DNA from: a virus
IMG/VR virus record: IMGVR_UViG_3300042567_002487
Coordinates: 1-35,289 of that record
Length of the DNA stretch: 35,289 nt
Direction: 5' to 3' (one strand)
Made by a program: the position numbers and the translations under genes
Notes under the pieces: generated by a model
The model's database searches: none
What the model was told of the DNA's origin: nothing
The model's input: the letters and a program-made list of their open reading frames with translations, nothing else
Shown here: piece by piece, positions 26,578 through 34,465 of the stretch
How the letters are laid out: each line of letters begins with the position of its first letter
How positions within the stretch are numbered: the first letter of the stretch is position 1

Positions 26578-28005
26578 ATGGGTAAAAGTCTTGCACAGGT
26601 CATCGCGGAGATGCCAGAGGATGAACGCAACGCAGTGCTTGCGGGTGTCGATATGGATGCGCTTGCTTGGGACTGGAAGTTCTGGGCACGCCCTGAACAA
26701 CTTCCTCCTGCTAATGATGACTGGGCAATTTGGATGTACCTTGCGGGTCGAGGTGCAGGCAAGACTCGAAGCGCTGCTGAGTGGGTGAGAGACAAAGCCA
26801 AAGACACTTCGCATGGTCAATTGCGCTTTGCTCTTGTTGCACGTACTGCGGCTGACGTTCGTGACGTTATTGTTGAAGGCGAGTCAGGCATCATCTCTGT
26901 TTCACCACCGAGTGAGCGGCCACTCTATGAGCCATCAAAGCGACGACTGACTTGGCCGAACGGCAACACAGCAACATGCTTCACTGCTGATGAGCCTGAT
27001 GGGCTTCGAGGCCCGCAGTTCACTCACGCTTGGGCAGACGAGATTGCTGCGTGGCGTCAATCACCTGACGCTGCGGGTATGACATCATGGGACAACTTAC
27101 GTGTCGCAACTCGTCTCGGAAACAATCCTCAGATTATCTGCACAACAACTCCAAAGCGTGTGCCGGTTCTCTACAACTTAATCAATGAGTCAGTGAAGAC
27201 TGGGCGTGTGATCATCTCTCGTGGATCAACACTTGACAACTCAGGTAACCTGTCAGAGACTTATCTTGACGCGATCACTGGTGTGTATGCGGGAACACGT
27301 TTGGCTGCACAGGAACTCTACGGTGAGATGCTGAGTGATGTTGAAGGTGCTCTGTGGACAATTGAATCCATTGACGCAGGACGACAAACAGTGATGCCAC
27401 ATGGTGTGTCACTTCGTTGTATTGGTGTTGACCCGTCTGTTGCTGAGCGACCAGGAGATGAGTGCGGCATTGTTGTATGTGCATCTTCAGGTGAACGAGA
27501 TCTCTACAAACGACAAGCATGGATTCTCGAAGACGCGTCGATTCTTGGCTCACCTGAAGTGTGGGCTAATACGGTTGTTGCAATGGCGCGTAAGTGGGGA
27601 TGTCCGGTTGTGTGTGAAGTGAACCAAGGCGGTGCTCTTGTGCGCAACGCGATCAACACAATTGATCCTTCAGTGAAGGTGCTAGAGGTTCACTCAAAGT
27701 ACGGCAAAGCTTTGCGGGCAGAGCCAATCTCAATGGCGTACGATCAGGGTCGTGTTCATCACATCAACTACTTACCTGATCTCGAGTCGCAGATGTGTTC
27801 ATGGATTCCTGGTGAAGGCAAGTCTCCGGACCGTGTTGACGCGATGGTGCATGCGCTTACGGCTCTTATGATCAAGCCACCTGAAGGATTCACTGGCGGT
27901 ACAATCACAGCGAAGTCGCCTGCGGCTAGAAGACTTCCGGCATTTCGCGGTGGCAATAGCGGCACAGGTAAAAGCAGTGGCGCACGATTGTTCTTACCAA
28001 AGTGA
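26578..28005 (+). CDS. terL: Terminase large subunit
   Basis: A 475-residue protein. Walker A GRGAGKT at 57-63; FTHAWADEIAAW supplies Walker B with its catalytic Glu; a C-terminal RNase-H-like nuclease opens with GVDPSVAERPGDECG (first Asp 285) and keeps later acidic residues (RVDAMVHAL). It is the ATP-driven motor that packages DNA into the prohead and cuts it. It starts the morphogenesis block. Confidence 0.93.
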   Translation: MGKSLAQVIAEMPEDERNAVLAGVDMDALAWDWKFWARPEQLPPANDDWAIWMYLAGRGAGKTRSAAEWVRDKAKDTSHGQLRFALVARTAADVRDVIVEGESGIISVSPPSERPLYEPSKRRLTWPNGNTATCFTADEPDGLRGPQFTHAWADEIAAWRQSPDAAGMTSWDNLRVATRLGNNPQIICTTTPKRVPVLYNLINESVKTGRVIISRGSTLDNSGNLSETYLDAITGVYAGTRLAAQELYGEMLSDVEGALWTIESIDAGRQTVMPHGVSLRCIGVDPSVAERPGDECGIVVCASSGERDLYKRQAWILEDASILGSPEVWANTVVAMARKWGCPVVCEVNQGGALVRNAINTIDPSVKVLEVHSKYGKALRAEPISMAYDQGRVHHINYLPDLESQMCSWIPGEGKSPDRVDAMVHALTALMIKPPEGFTGGTITAKSPAARRLPAFRGGNSGTGKSSGARLFLPK

Positions 28006-28053
28006 TGCGGCACGCTGCAATCACACTTACAAACTATAGATAAAGTAGGACCC

Positions 28054-28482
28054 ATGAACACAGAGCACACACCAGAAGATATCAATGCGGCAACAGAAAT
28101 TGAAGCCCCTGCTGAAGAAGTAGTGACACAGGAAGTAGTTGCTGAAGTCATTGCTGAAGTAATTGCTGAAGTAGTACCAGTGCGTGCGGAGCGCAGTGCG
28201 GTTGTTAGTGGTGCGGATAAAGATGAAGTGCTCTTATCTGCATGTGTGTACCGAAACTCATACGCACGTAAGTCACTCTCTGTTCATCATCTGCAGCGTC
28301 GCCTTGCGGTGCTCGGGTATCACAATGCTGATGCAGATAAAGATGGCTGGTACGGAGATCTCACGCTTGGTGCGGTTGCTGAATTTCAAGCAGACAAGAA
28401 TCTCAAGGGTGCGGGTTACATGAATGCGGAGACTCTTGAAGCGATCTTTGCGGGTGACCCATATTGCACTGTAGTTCTCTGA
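28054..28482 (+). CDS. Peptidoglycan-binding-domain protein with acidic repeat
   Basis: A 142-residue protein. Residues 18-45 hold tandem VAEVI-type acidic repeats. The C-terminal 78-137 is a PG_binding_1 domain (LSVHHLQRRLAVLGY, GWYGDLTLGAVAEFQ). There is no catalytic domain and no signal peptide. It may be a virion or lysis accessory protein that grips the cell wall. Confidence 0.8.
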   Translation: MNTEHTPEDINAATEIEAPAEEVVTQEVVAEVIAEVIAEVVPVRAERSAVVSGADKDEVLLSACVYRNSYARKSLSVHHLQRRLAVLGYHNADADKDGWYGDLTLGAVAEFQADKNLKGAGYMNAETLEAIFAGDPYCTVVL

Positions 28483-28528
28483 ACACACTGCACTCGTACT
28501 TCAACAAATATCTTCCGAAAAAGCTAAA

Positions 28529-28556
28529 GCACATTTGCTACCTGAGTAGCATGTGC
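28529..28556 (+). terminator. Hairpin after the peptidoglycan-binding gene
   Basis: GCACAT/ATGTGC outside and GCTAC-CTGA-GTAGC inside; 11 bp with a TT bulge. Confidence 0.6.
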
Positions 28557-28939
28557 CTTCCTGCATATTTATTATGCACTATGCCAGACACACACACGCA
28601 TAGCAATTGTGTATGTCACTGAGCACATACCCAGAAGCTCCTGGAGAGCACCAGCGTACTAAAGTGTACAACTATTCACTGCCAGCGCACTGACGCAGAA
28701 AACGCACGCTCACTATCACTAAGTGCCTACACACTGCGCACGCATTGAGTACACGTCGTGCACACATCAAGTACATGTTAATCACACACAGCTTCACACC
28801 TAGAACAACAACACACACTCACACGCTCAAGCACGCACATCGAGCTCTCAAAAGCTCTCTCGCACACGCACAAGTGCTCAATGAATACACGCACATCGCA
28901 TAGCTCCTGCGCCTTCTTTGTCACACAGAGAGAGACGTT

Positions 28940-29001
28940 GTTACTCGTCGGTAACTTGATTGGTTACCCGGCGGTAACTTTTTTTGTTACTCACTGGTAA
29001 C
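28940..29001. repeat. Three GTTAC-N6-GTAAC dyads at 23-base period
   Basis: Units at 28940-28955, 28963-28978 and 28986-29001. Each reads GTTAC, six variable bases, GTAAC, and starts exactly 23 bases after the one before. A T-run (28979-28985) separates units 2 and 3. Typical of a cooperative dimer-binding array. Confidence 0.75.
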
Positions 29002-29200
29002 TAGTGGAAACACTTCGCAAAAAGTGCTCTACTAACAACCTCCTTCTTGCGGGTCAAATCCACTAGTCATAATGTACTATTCCCCCGATTCTGTACAGAA
29101 CACAAGAAGCTCTAAACCTTAAGGTACAACAACTTCCTCTTTGTACAATAATGTTCAGGCGTCCTTCTCGTACATGCACGCGAGGTGCCGTACTTTATGA

Positions 29201-29206
29201 TACAGT
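29201..29206 (+). promoter_or_regulatory. -10 box TACAGT, leaderless start
   Basis: TACAGT is followed by 6 bases and then the GTG at 29213. No CTAAAG element. Confidence 0.4.
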
Positions 29207-29212
29207 GTCAGA

Positions 29213-29317
29213 GTGAAAGTAGCTCAAGTTCTTCCTCAGTCAGAACGCGAGTTTCTCGCCGTCCTTAAGGATGATGAATTAAAAAGACAAGTCAAGTCTT
29301 ACAAGCGTGTACCGTGA
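29213..29317 (+). CDS. 34-residue basic peptide upstream of glycosyltransferase
   Basis: A GTG start 6 bases after TACAGT, and a GTGA overlap with the glycosyltransferase. A charged helix (VLPQSEREFLAVLKDDELKRQVKSY) with a basic end. Probably a coupled leader gene. Confidence 0.5.
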   Translation: MKVAQVLPQSEREFLAVLKDDELKRQVKSYKRVP

Positions 29318-30309
29318 GCAGTAGCAATATACCGCGTAACGGCAAGATTTTTGTTGGGGTGCCGGCGTATGATGAGCCGTTCCTTGAGGCTACCGTAGAA
29401 GATGCGTATGAGAAGGCTGATGACCCTGCCCGTGTTTTCTTTGGGATCCACAATCAAAAGAGCGCGCCCAACAAGTTTGAGGATCTTTCAAGGTTCAAAA
29501 ATGTGCGCGTCACTAGCGCCGTATATCATCTTCCGCCAGGCGTCAGTATTAGCCGCTTAAATGCATCTCTTCTTCACGAAAATGAAGAGTACTACATGCA
29601 GATAGATGCGCACAACTTCTTTGTACCAGGCTGGGACACTATTATGCGTGATGACTACGACTTGCTCGCGTCTCACGTTGAAAAGCCAGTAATAGCGACA
29701 TCGCAGTACTGGCACGAACTTCATGCGTATGAGCCAGGCAATACGCACAGACTGTCATTCTATCTTGTCGACGATCGCAACAATTACACAGCTGGTATGC
29801 CGTTTACTGTAAATGATAACGGTGATGCGGTGCACGACGATTCAAGAGCATCTGAGCCGCGATTCCTTGACAAGTTCCAAGAGCACTACACTATGAACGC
29901 TAGTGCGGGAGTTTTTACGTCGAGCAGTATCATCTACGACGTGTCGTATGAGCCATTTACGATGTACCTTCCAGAGCAAGAGTTATTCGCGCTACGTGCA
30001 TACACACGTGGATACAGATTCTTTAGCAGTGACACGGCTGTAACTTCGACTCTTTCAAAGAATCTACCTAACGGTGATTTCCAGTCTGACGTATTTCCGA
30101 CAAGTCTTCAAGCGCGCCTTACCTCACATGTGCATGACAGTAAAGAGCGCTGGAAAAGCAACCTCTCTTTTGAGTATCTGCGTGGCGAAAGATTTGGTTT
30201 TGCCGGGGCCCCTAATAAAGAACTGTACGAAAAATACGTAAAAGACTCTGGGATTGACTTTAGGCGTTATAAAAAAATTGAACCTCCAGGCCCTGAAATT
30301 GTACATTAG
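29314..30309 (+). CDS. GlcNAc-type glycosyltransferase (PF11397-like)
   Basis: A 331-residue protein, GTG start in GTGA overlap. FVGVPAYDEPFLEATVEDA with FFGIHNQ is the N-terminal Rossmann half, and YYMQIDAHNFFVPGWD holds the DAH-type metal site that stands in for DXD in this family. Family members add N-acetylglucosamine. Target could be virion protein, teichoic acid or DNA. It stands between the gene-free region and the portal block. Confidence 0.8.
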   Translation: MSSSNIPRNGKIFVGVPAYDEPFLEATVEDAYEKADDPARVFFGIHNQKSAPNKFEDLSRFKNVRVTSAVYHLPPGVSISRLNASLLHENEEYYMQIDAHNFFVPGWDTIMRDDYDLLASHVEKPVIATSQYWHELHAYEPGNTHRLSFYLVDDRNNYTAGMPFTVNDNGDAVHDDSRASEPRFLDKFQEHYTMNASAGVFTSSSIIYDVSYEPFTMYLPEQELFALRAYTRGYRFFSSDTAVTSTLSKNLPNGDFQSDVFPTSLQARLTSHVHDSKERWKSNLSFEYLRGERFGFAGAPNKELYEKYVKDSGIDFRRYKKIEPPGPEIVH

Positions 30310-30313
30310 GTGA

Positions 30314-30319
30314 TATGGT
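30314..30319 (+). promoter_or_regulatory. -10 box TATGGT, leaderless start
   Basis: TATGGT, 6 bases, GTG at 30326. Same geometry as the starts at 29213 and 26578. Confidence 0.35.
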
Positions 30320-30325
30320 AACGCT

Positions 30326-30880
30326 GTGTCAAAAATAAAGCAAGTAATACCTCCTGAGGAGCGGCTTTTTCTGCAAGAGCTGTCTAAGCTAGATTGCATG
30401 TCTCGTGTACAGCAGTTACATCAGGCAGGCTGGACCCTCGCGGCAATCGGGAACGCGTTCAATCCGCCAAAGCAGCGCTCAACTATACATTCATGGGTAA
30501 CAGCCCCGCCCCGAACAAACACCCTCCCTCCTCCTCCCCCTCCTTCTTTTTCCTCTTCCTCTTCCTCCTCTTCTTCTTCTTCTATACACTTACCTACGGC
30601 TGAAAATTCAGACCAGACCAAAACCCAGGCTCGGGCGTATAGAATGTATGATACAGAAGCACCTGTTCTTTCAAAGACTGTTCATAACCGCATTGCAAAG
30701 ATCGCACCAATTGCACGGCGATATAGAGCAAAGGCCAACCCCAATGGCATATATAAAGAAGCAAACGACGAACTCACCAGTATAGCTAAAGAGCAATATG
30801 CTAAAGGCGTTTCAATTCGAGAACTATGCCTAGCCGCTGGTGTCACATATAGAGCTATGGCTCGCCGCCTGGGAAGATAG
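30326..30880 (+). CDS. Two-HTH protein with Pro/Ser linker
   Basis: A 184-residue protein. N-terminal HTH (LHQAGWTLAAIGNAF, residues 31-45), a linker of poly-Pro then a dozen Ser (about 66-88), and a C-terminal HTH (GVSIRELCLAAGVTYRAMARRLG, 160-183). The linker is coded by a 62-base all-pyrimidine tract. Between terminase and portal this could be the small terminase (DNA recognition) or a late regulator. Confidence 0.65.
   Translation: MSKIKQVIPPEERLFLQELSKLDCMSRVQQLHQAGWTLAAIGNAFNPPKQRSTIHSWVTAPPRTNTLPPPPPPSFSSSSSSSSSSSIHLPTAENSDQTKTQARAYRMYDTEAPVLSKTVHNRIAKIAPIARRYRAKANPNGIYKEANDELTSIAKEQYAKGVSIRELCLAAGVTYRAMARRLGR
30522..30583 (+). repeat. 62-base uninterrupted pyrimidine tract
   Basis: Only C and T from 30522 to 30583, encoding Pro and Ser. 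It could form triplex DNA and vary by slippage. Confidence 0.8.
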
Positions 30881-30883
30881 GCT

Positions 30884-31261
30884 ATGAGAATAATACATGA
30901 TCTATTTCCCGCTCGAGTTCGCGTTTCCGCAGACTTTTCATTTAGCGACGACGCAGACAAGACGCCAGTTCTCAGTAGTAACGCTACAAGAATAGTAGAG
31001 TCCGTTCGCATTGTTGTCACAGAAGATACTGTTTTCGTAGCAGCAGACTCTCATACAGGACCAGTCCTTATCTTCCGCGATAAATACCAGCCAGAGAATA
31101 TAACGCTTGTTGGCAAAAGAAAAGATCTAGAGTCACGGATTATTACCGACACGGGCAAACTCATTCTGTTTAAGAGTGATGACGGTTGCGGTTGTGGAAG
31201 TAAACTCCGTGCCTGGAACCCATACAACACAGTTTACTCAACGAAGGACCAAACAGAATGA
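30884..31261 (+). CDS. Hypothetical protein
   Basis: A 125-residue protein starting 4 bases after the HTH gene. Beta-rich, with IVVTEDTVFVAADSHTGPV and a CGCGSKLRAWNPY motif near 105-117 that I have seen in phage structural-module hypotheticals. ATGA overlap with the next gene. Confidence 0.75.
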   Translation: MRIIHDLFPARVRVSADFSFSDDADKTPVLSSNATRIVESVRIVVTEDTVFVAADSHTGPVLIFRDKYQPENITLVGKRKDLESRIITDTGKLILFKSDDGCGCGSKLRAWNPYNTVYSTKDQTE

Positions 31262-31560
31262 CTACTGATATGACCGTGCTGCAGTTTGCTATACTCGCAT
31301 TCGCAGCTTTTAGAATTACACGACTTGTGACTCGAGACGTGATTTTTAATCCACTTCGCGAAAAAATCTGGAATAAGTACCCGCCATCTGGTAACGGTGT
31401 TGGGTACATCATCACCTGCGACTGGTGCACAAGCATTTGGGTATCATCACTTATTGTAGTTATGTATACAATTGCTACTAGCTTCACCTTCGGAGTATGT
31501 TGCATGTTTGCAATTTCCTCCGTGGTTGGCTTACTAACCGCACTTGTAGATCAATCGTAA
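31258..31560 (+). CDS. DUF1360-like membrane protein
   Basis: A 100-residue protein. FRITRLVTRDVIFNPLREKIW, then ITCDWCTSIWVSS and two transmembrane helices, match the DUF1360 pattern (R-D near the N-terminus, CxxCxxxW at the membrane entry). Small phage and sporulation membrane proteins of unknown job. Confidence 0.8.
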   Translation: MTTDMTVLQFAILAFAAFRITRLVTRDVIFNPLREKIWNKYPPSGNGVGYIITCDWCTSIWVSSLIVVMYTIATSFTFGVCCMFAISSVVGLLTALVDQS

Positions 31561-31564
31561 TTGA

Positions 31565-31570
31565 TATAAA
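31565..31570 (+). promoter_or_regulatory. Degenerate promoter, portal gene
   Basis: GTAATTGATATAAAATGATC resembles the array element TTGATATAATGATC, with TATAAA as -10 and no CTAAAG. A GAGGAG site follows. Confidence 0.4.
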
Positions 31571-31611
31571 ATGATCAACATGTTCCGTTGCAACGACATT
31601 GAGGAGAAATA

Positions 31612-33312
31612 GTGGGCGTTTTCCGCCGAGAGCCAACAGGAAGAACTACTCCGAAGAGCAGACCAGCGTCTGCATTGGATAGCGTTATCTTTCCTAGCAA
31701 CTACAACACTGCTCAGTCGTTGCCGTACTCTGCGCCCCGTGGACTTACAGCTGCCGCCGTTCAAGTACGCTTGAATGATAAAGGCGAAGCTGACCAATTC
31801 AAAGCACGCCGTACTGCAAGCTCTAGTGCTTGGCAAGGTGAAGCCTGGGAATACTATGACGCTATTGGCGAAGTTAAGTACGCATTTAACTTAGTCGCAT
31901 CTGTTGTTTCTCGTATTCGTCTTTATGCTGCTGTTGTTGACAACCCTGCTGAAACACCAGTAGCTGTTCGCAATACAGACAGCATTGACCAGCGTTTAGC
32001 AAGCGCCGCTGAGCGTGCACTTGCGAGATTAGATTCTGCCTATGGCGGCCAAGCAGGAATGCTTCGCGACGCGGCGCTGAACATCAGCGTCTCTGGCGAA
32101 TGCTACTTAGTGCAGATGCCAGCACGACCTGGATCTGGAATTCAAGAGTCATGGGATATTCGTTCTACAGACGAAGTGCAGATTGACCAAAAAGGTAACT
32201 ACACAATTGCTGGTCGTCGCGACCTTGCTGGACCTGAAGGTGCACGAAGCGGTAAGGGAATTCTTTCTCTTCCAGGGAATGCATTCGTTGGTCGCATCTG
32301 GCGCGCACACCCAAGATTTTCAGATGAAGCTGATTCGTCACTTCGTGGATTGCTCGACCTATGTGCCGAGCTTCTCCTTCTGAATCGCACATTCCGTGCG
32401 ACGGCGCGTTCCCGCTTGAACGCTGGTGCGCTCTATCTTCCTGACGGTCTATCAGTTGCAGCTTCAGCTGATCCTGATTATCCATACGATGAATCGTCTG
32501 ACTTAAATCCTGGACTTACTCCAGAAGAAGCAGCAGATGAATTCGAAGATCAACTCATTGATGCAATGACTACTCCTATTCGTGACGAAGACTCTGCATC
32601 AGCAGTTGTTCCTTTGATCATTCGTGGACCTGCAGAACTTGGTGACAAGATCAAGCAGTTCAAGTTCGAGCGTTCATTTGACCCTGCACTTGCACAACGT
32701 GCTGACCGTGTTCTTGAGAGAATTCTTCAAGGTCTCGATGTTCCAAAAGACATCGTCACAGGTCTTGCGAATGTTAAGTACTCAAATGCATTGCAGATTG
32801 ACGAATCACTCTACAAGGCGCATATTGAACCATTGATGCTTCTTATTGCAGACGCACTCACGGTTGTCTATTTGCGCCCTTACTTGATTGCAAACGGATT
32901 TACTGCAACTGACGTTGAGCGTTTGGTTATCTGGTACGATCCAAGTCAAGTTGCAACACGTAATGACAGAGCTGCAGATGCTGACTCTGGTTTCGACCGC
33001 ATGGCAGTTTCATTTGATACATGGCGCCGTGCTCATGGATTTAACGAACACGATGCACCAACACCAAACGAAATCGCTTTGCGACTTATGTTTGAAAAGG
33101 GTGTCATCTCGCCAGAGCTTACGGAGTCTATGTTGAAGTTGATTGCACCAGATGTAATTAACGGAGCAACACAAGCTCAGCAAGCGACTAGCGTTGCACC
33201 AATTCCACCAGAGGTTCAACAAATTCTTAAGAATGCGCAAGGCGGCGTAGGTGCACCACCTGCTCCCGCAGAGCCAGAAGCCAGCGCGCCTACAGATACA
33301 GAGGAGCAGTAA
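31612..33312 (+). CDS. Portal protein
   Basis: A 566-residue protein, GTG start after GAGGAGAAATA. The signature block near residues 374-405 (GLDVPKDIVTGLANVKYSNALQ ... HIEPLMLLIADALT) is the portal crown/clip segment seen in many actinophages. The C-terminal 30 residues are Pro/Ala/Glu-rich. It forms the dodecameric DNA entry ring. It ends overlapping the Dps-like gene's ATG by one base. Confidence 0.9.
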   Translation: MGVFRREPTGRTTPKSRPASALDSVIFPSNYNTAQSLPYSAPRGLTAAAVQVRLNDKGEADQFKARRTASSSAWQGEAWEYYDAIGEVKYAFNLVASVVSRIRLYAAVVDNPAETPVAVRNTDSIDQRLASAAERALARLDSAYGGQAGMLRDAALNISVSGECYLVQMPARPGSGIQESWDIRSTDEVQIDQKGNYTIAGRRDLAGPEGARSGKGILSLPGNAFVGRIWRAHPRFSDEADSSLRGLLDLCAELLLLNRTFRATARSRLNAGALYLPDGLSVAASADPDYPYDESSDLNPGLTPEEAADEFEDQLIDAMTTPIRDEDSASAVVPLIIRGPAELGDKIKQFKFERSFDPALAQRADRVLERILQGLDVPKDIVTGLANVKYSNALQIDESLYKAHIEPLMLLIADALTVVYLRPYLIANGFTATDVERLVIWYDPSQVATRNDRAADADSGFDRMAVSFDTWRRAHGFNEHDAPTPNEIALRLMFEKGVISPELTESMLKLIAPDVINGATQAQQATSVAPIPPEVQQILKNAQGGVGAPPAPAEPEASAPTDTEEQ

Positions 33313-34451
33313 TGCAGACTAATAGCCAACTAAATCAAGCAGGCGGAGAAAATCCACTTGAAGCAGCTCTTCTGCAGTCGTTCTCAGACGTGTTTACTAT
33401 GTACTATCGCACTCATGCGTTTCATTGGAATGTAAAAGGTCCAGAGTTCTCGCAGTTCCATGATTTCTTTCAAACAATCTATGAAGATGTTTATGGCTCA
33501 ATTGATCCACTAGCAGAGAGCATTCGTAAGGTTGCTTGCGATGTTCCTTCAGCACTTAACGATATTTGCGGTATGTCACGAGTAAACGTGTCAGACGTAA
33601 CAAGCTCCAATCCAATGGATATGACAGCGTCTCTTCGTGACGCTAACGAAGTAGTTATGTCTTCGCTTAATGTAGCGTTCTCAGTTGCTGTAGCAGTCAA
33701 CGAGCAAGGTATTGCAGACTTCATTGCTGGACGACTTGATGCTCATAAAAAATGGGCATGGCAGTTGTCAACAACTCTTGGCGCTGATGATAAGCCAAAA
33801 ATTGAAACATCGAGTGTAACTCGCGTTGAGCGCACTATGCCTATCGAAGTAGAAATGTATCAAGCAGATGACATGGACGAAGATATGAACGAGCCACGCA
33901 TGATGCAGTTTAGTGACGCAACAGAGTCAACACTTAGTAGCAAAGTAGACGAGCACAATAATGTTGCACCAAATGGTCGCAAAGCATCTGTTGACATGCT
34001 CAAGGCTGTATACCGTCGGGGCGCTAGTTCATTTTCTAACTTAAACAATCCGCAGTACGCGTCTCGCGATGAGTGGGCGCTGTCTCGCGTTAATTCGTAT
34101 TTACGTTTGCTAAGAACGGGCGCACCTGTAAGTCTTAGCTATACTCAAGATAACGACTTACTCCCAAGCGGACATCCTAAGGCGATAAAAGAAGCAGCAA
34201 TGACTGCCTCTGCAGTTATCGCCTCTGAGCTTAGTTTGACATTGAAAGAAGAATATGAATACTCGTCTCCAGAACATGCAATCGTTTCGTTTGCAGAATT
34301 TTCTGGTCTCGGGTACGAGTCGGTTCCAGTTTTTAGAGCAGCATGGAAACGTGCTGTTGTTGATAACGAGAATCCATTTGCTAGAGCAAAAGATCTAGCA
34401 ATAAAAATGTACTCAAGCAAAGACGCTGACCTGTTGCCAAAAAAGAAATAG
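33312..34451 (+). CDS. Dps/ferritin-like fusion protein
   Basis: A 379-residue protein. Residues 17-155 are a Dps-type four-helix bundle: HWNVKGPEFSQFHDFF puts His38 and His50 at the exact 12-residue spacing of the Dps ferroxidase centre, and Asp65 and Glu69 fall where the second pair of ligands belongs; the usual Asp at position 54 is Gln. After an acidic linker, 210-375 is a second domain with MLKAVYRRG, RVNSYLRLLRTG, DNDLLPSGHP, RAAWKRA. Part of it recurs in the next gene. Its place between portal and a structural gene suggests a virion or DNA-protecting role. Confidence 0.8.
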   Translation: MQTNSQLNQAGGENPLEAALLQSFSDVFTMYYRTHAFHWNVKGPEFSQFHDFFQTIYEDVYGSIDPLAESIRKVACDVPSALNDICGMSRVNVSDVTSSNPMDMTASLRDANEVVMSSLNVAFSVAVAVNEQGIADFIAGRLDAHKKWAWQLSTTLGADDKPKIETSSVTRVERTMPIEVEMYQADDMDEDMNEPRMMQFSDATESTLSSKVDEHNNVAPNGRKASVDMLKAVYRRGASSFSNLNNPQYASRDEWALSRVNSYLRLLRTGAPVSLSYTQDNDLLPSGHPKAIKEAAMTASAVIASELSLTLKEEYEYSSPEHAIVSFAEFSGLGYESVPVFRAAWKRAVVDNENPFARAKDLAIKMYSSKDADLLPKKK

Positions 34452-34465
34452 ATAGGTGTATCCGA

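Larger units (their letters stand above)
28483..29200. other. Gene-free region, about 720 bases
   Basis: No frame of either strand carries a start signal. The plus strand is C/A-rich and G-poor through 28490-28920. It holds a terminator-like hairpin (28529-28556), a small dyad TGCATA/TATGCA (28562-28578), direct repeats ACGCACATCG near 28840 and 28890, the three GTTAC dyads (28940-29001) and several TACAAT or CATAAT boxes near 29070-29160. It suits an origin, a packaging site or a large regulatory region. Confidence 0.6.
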
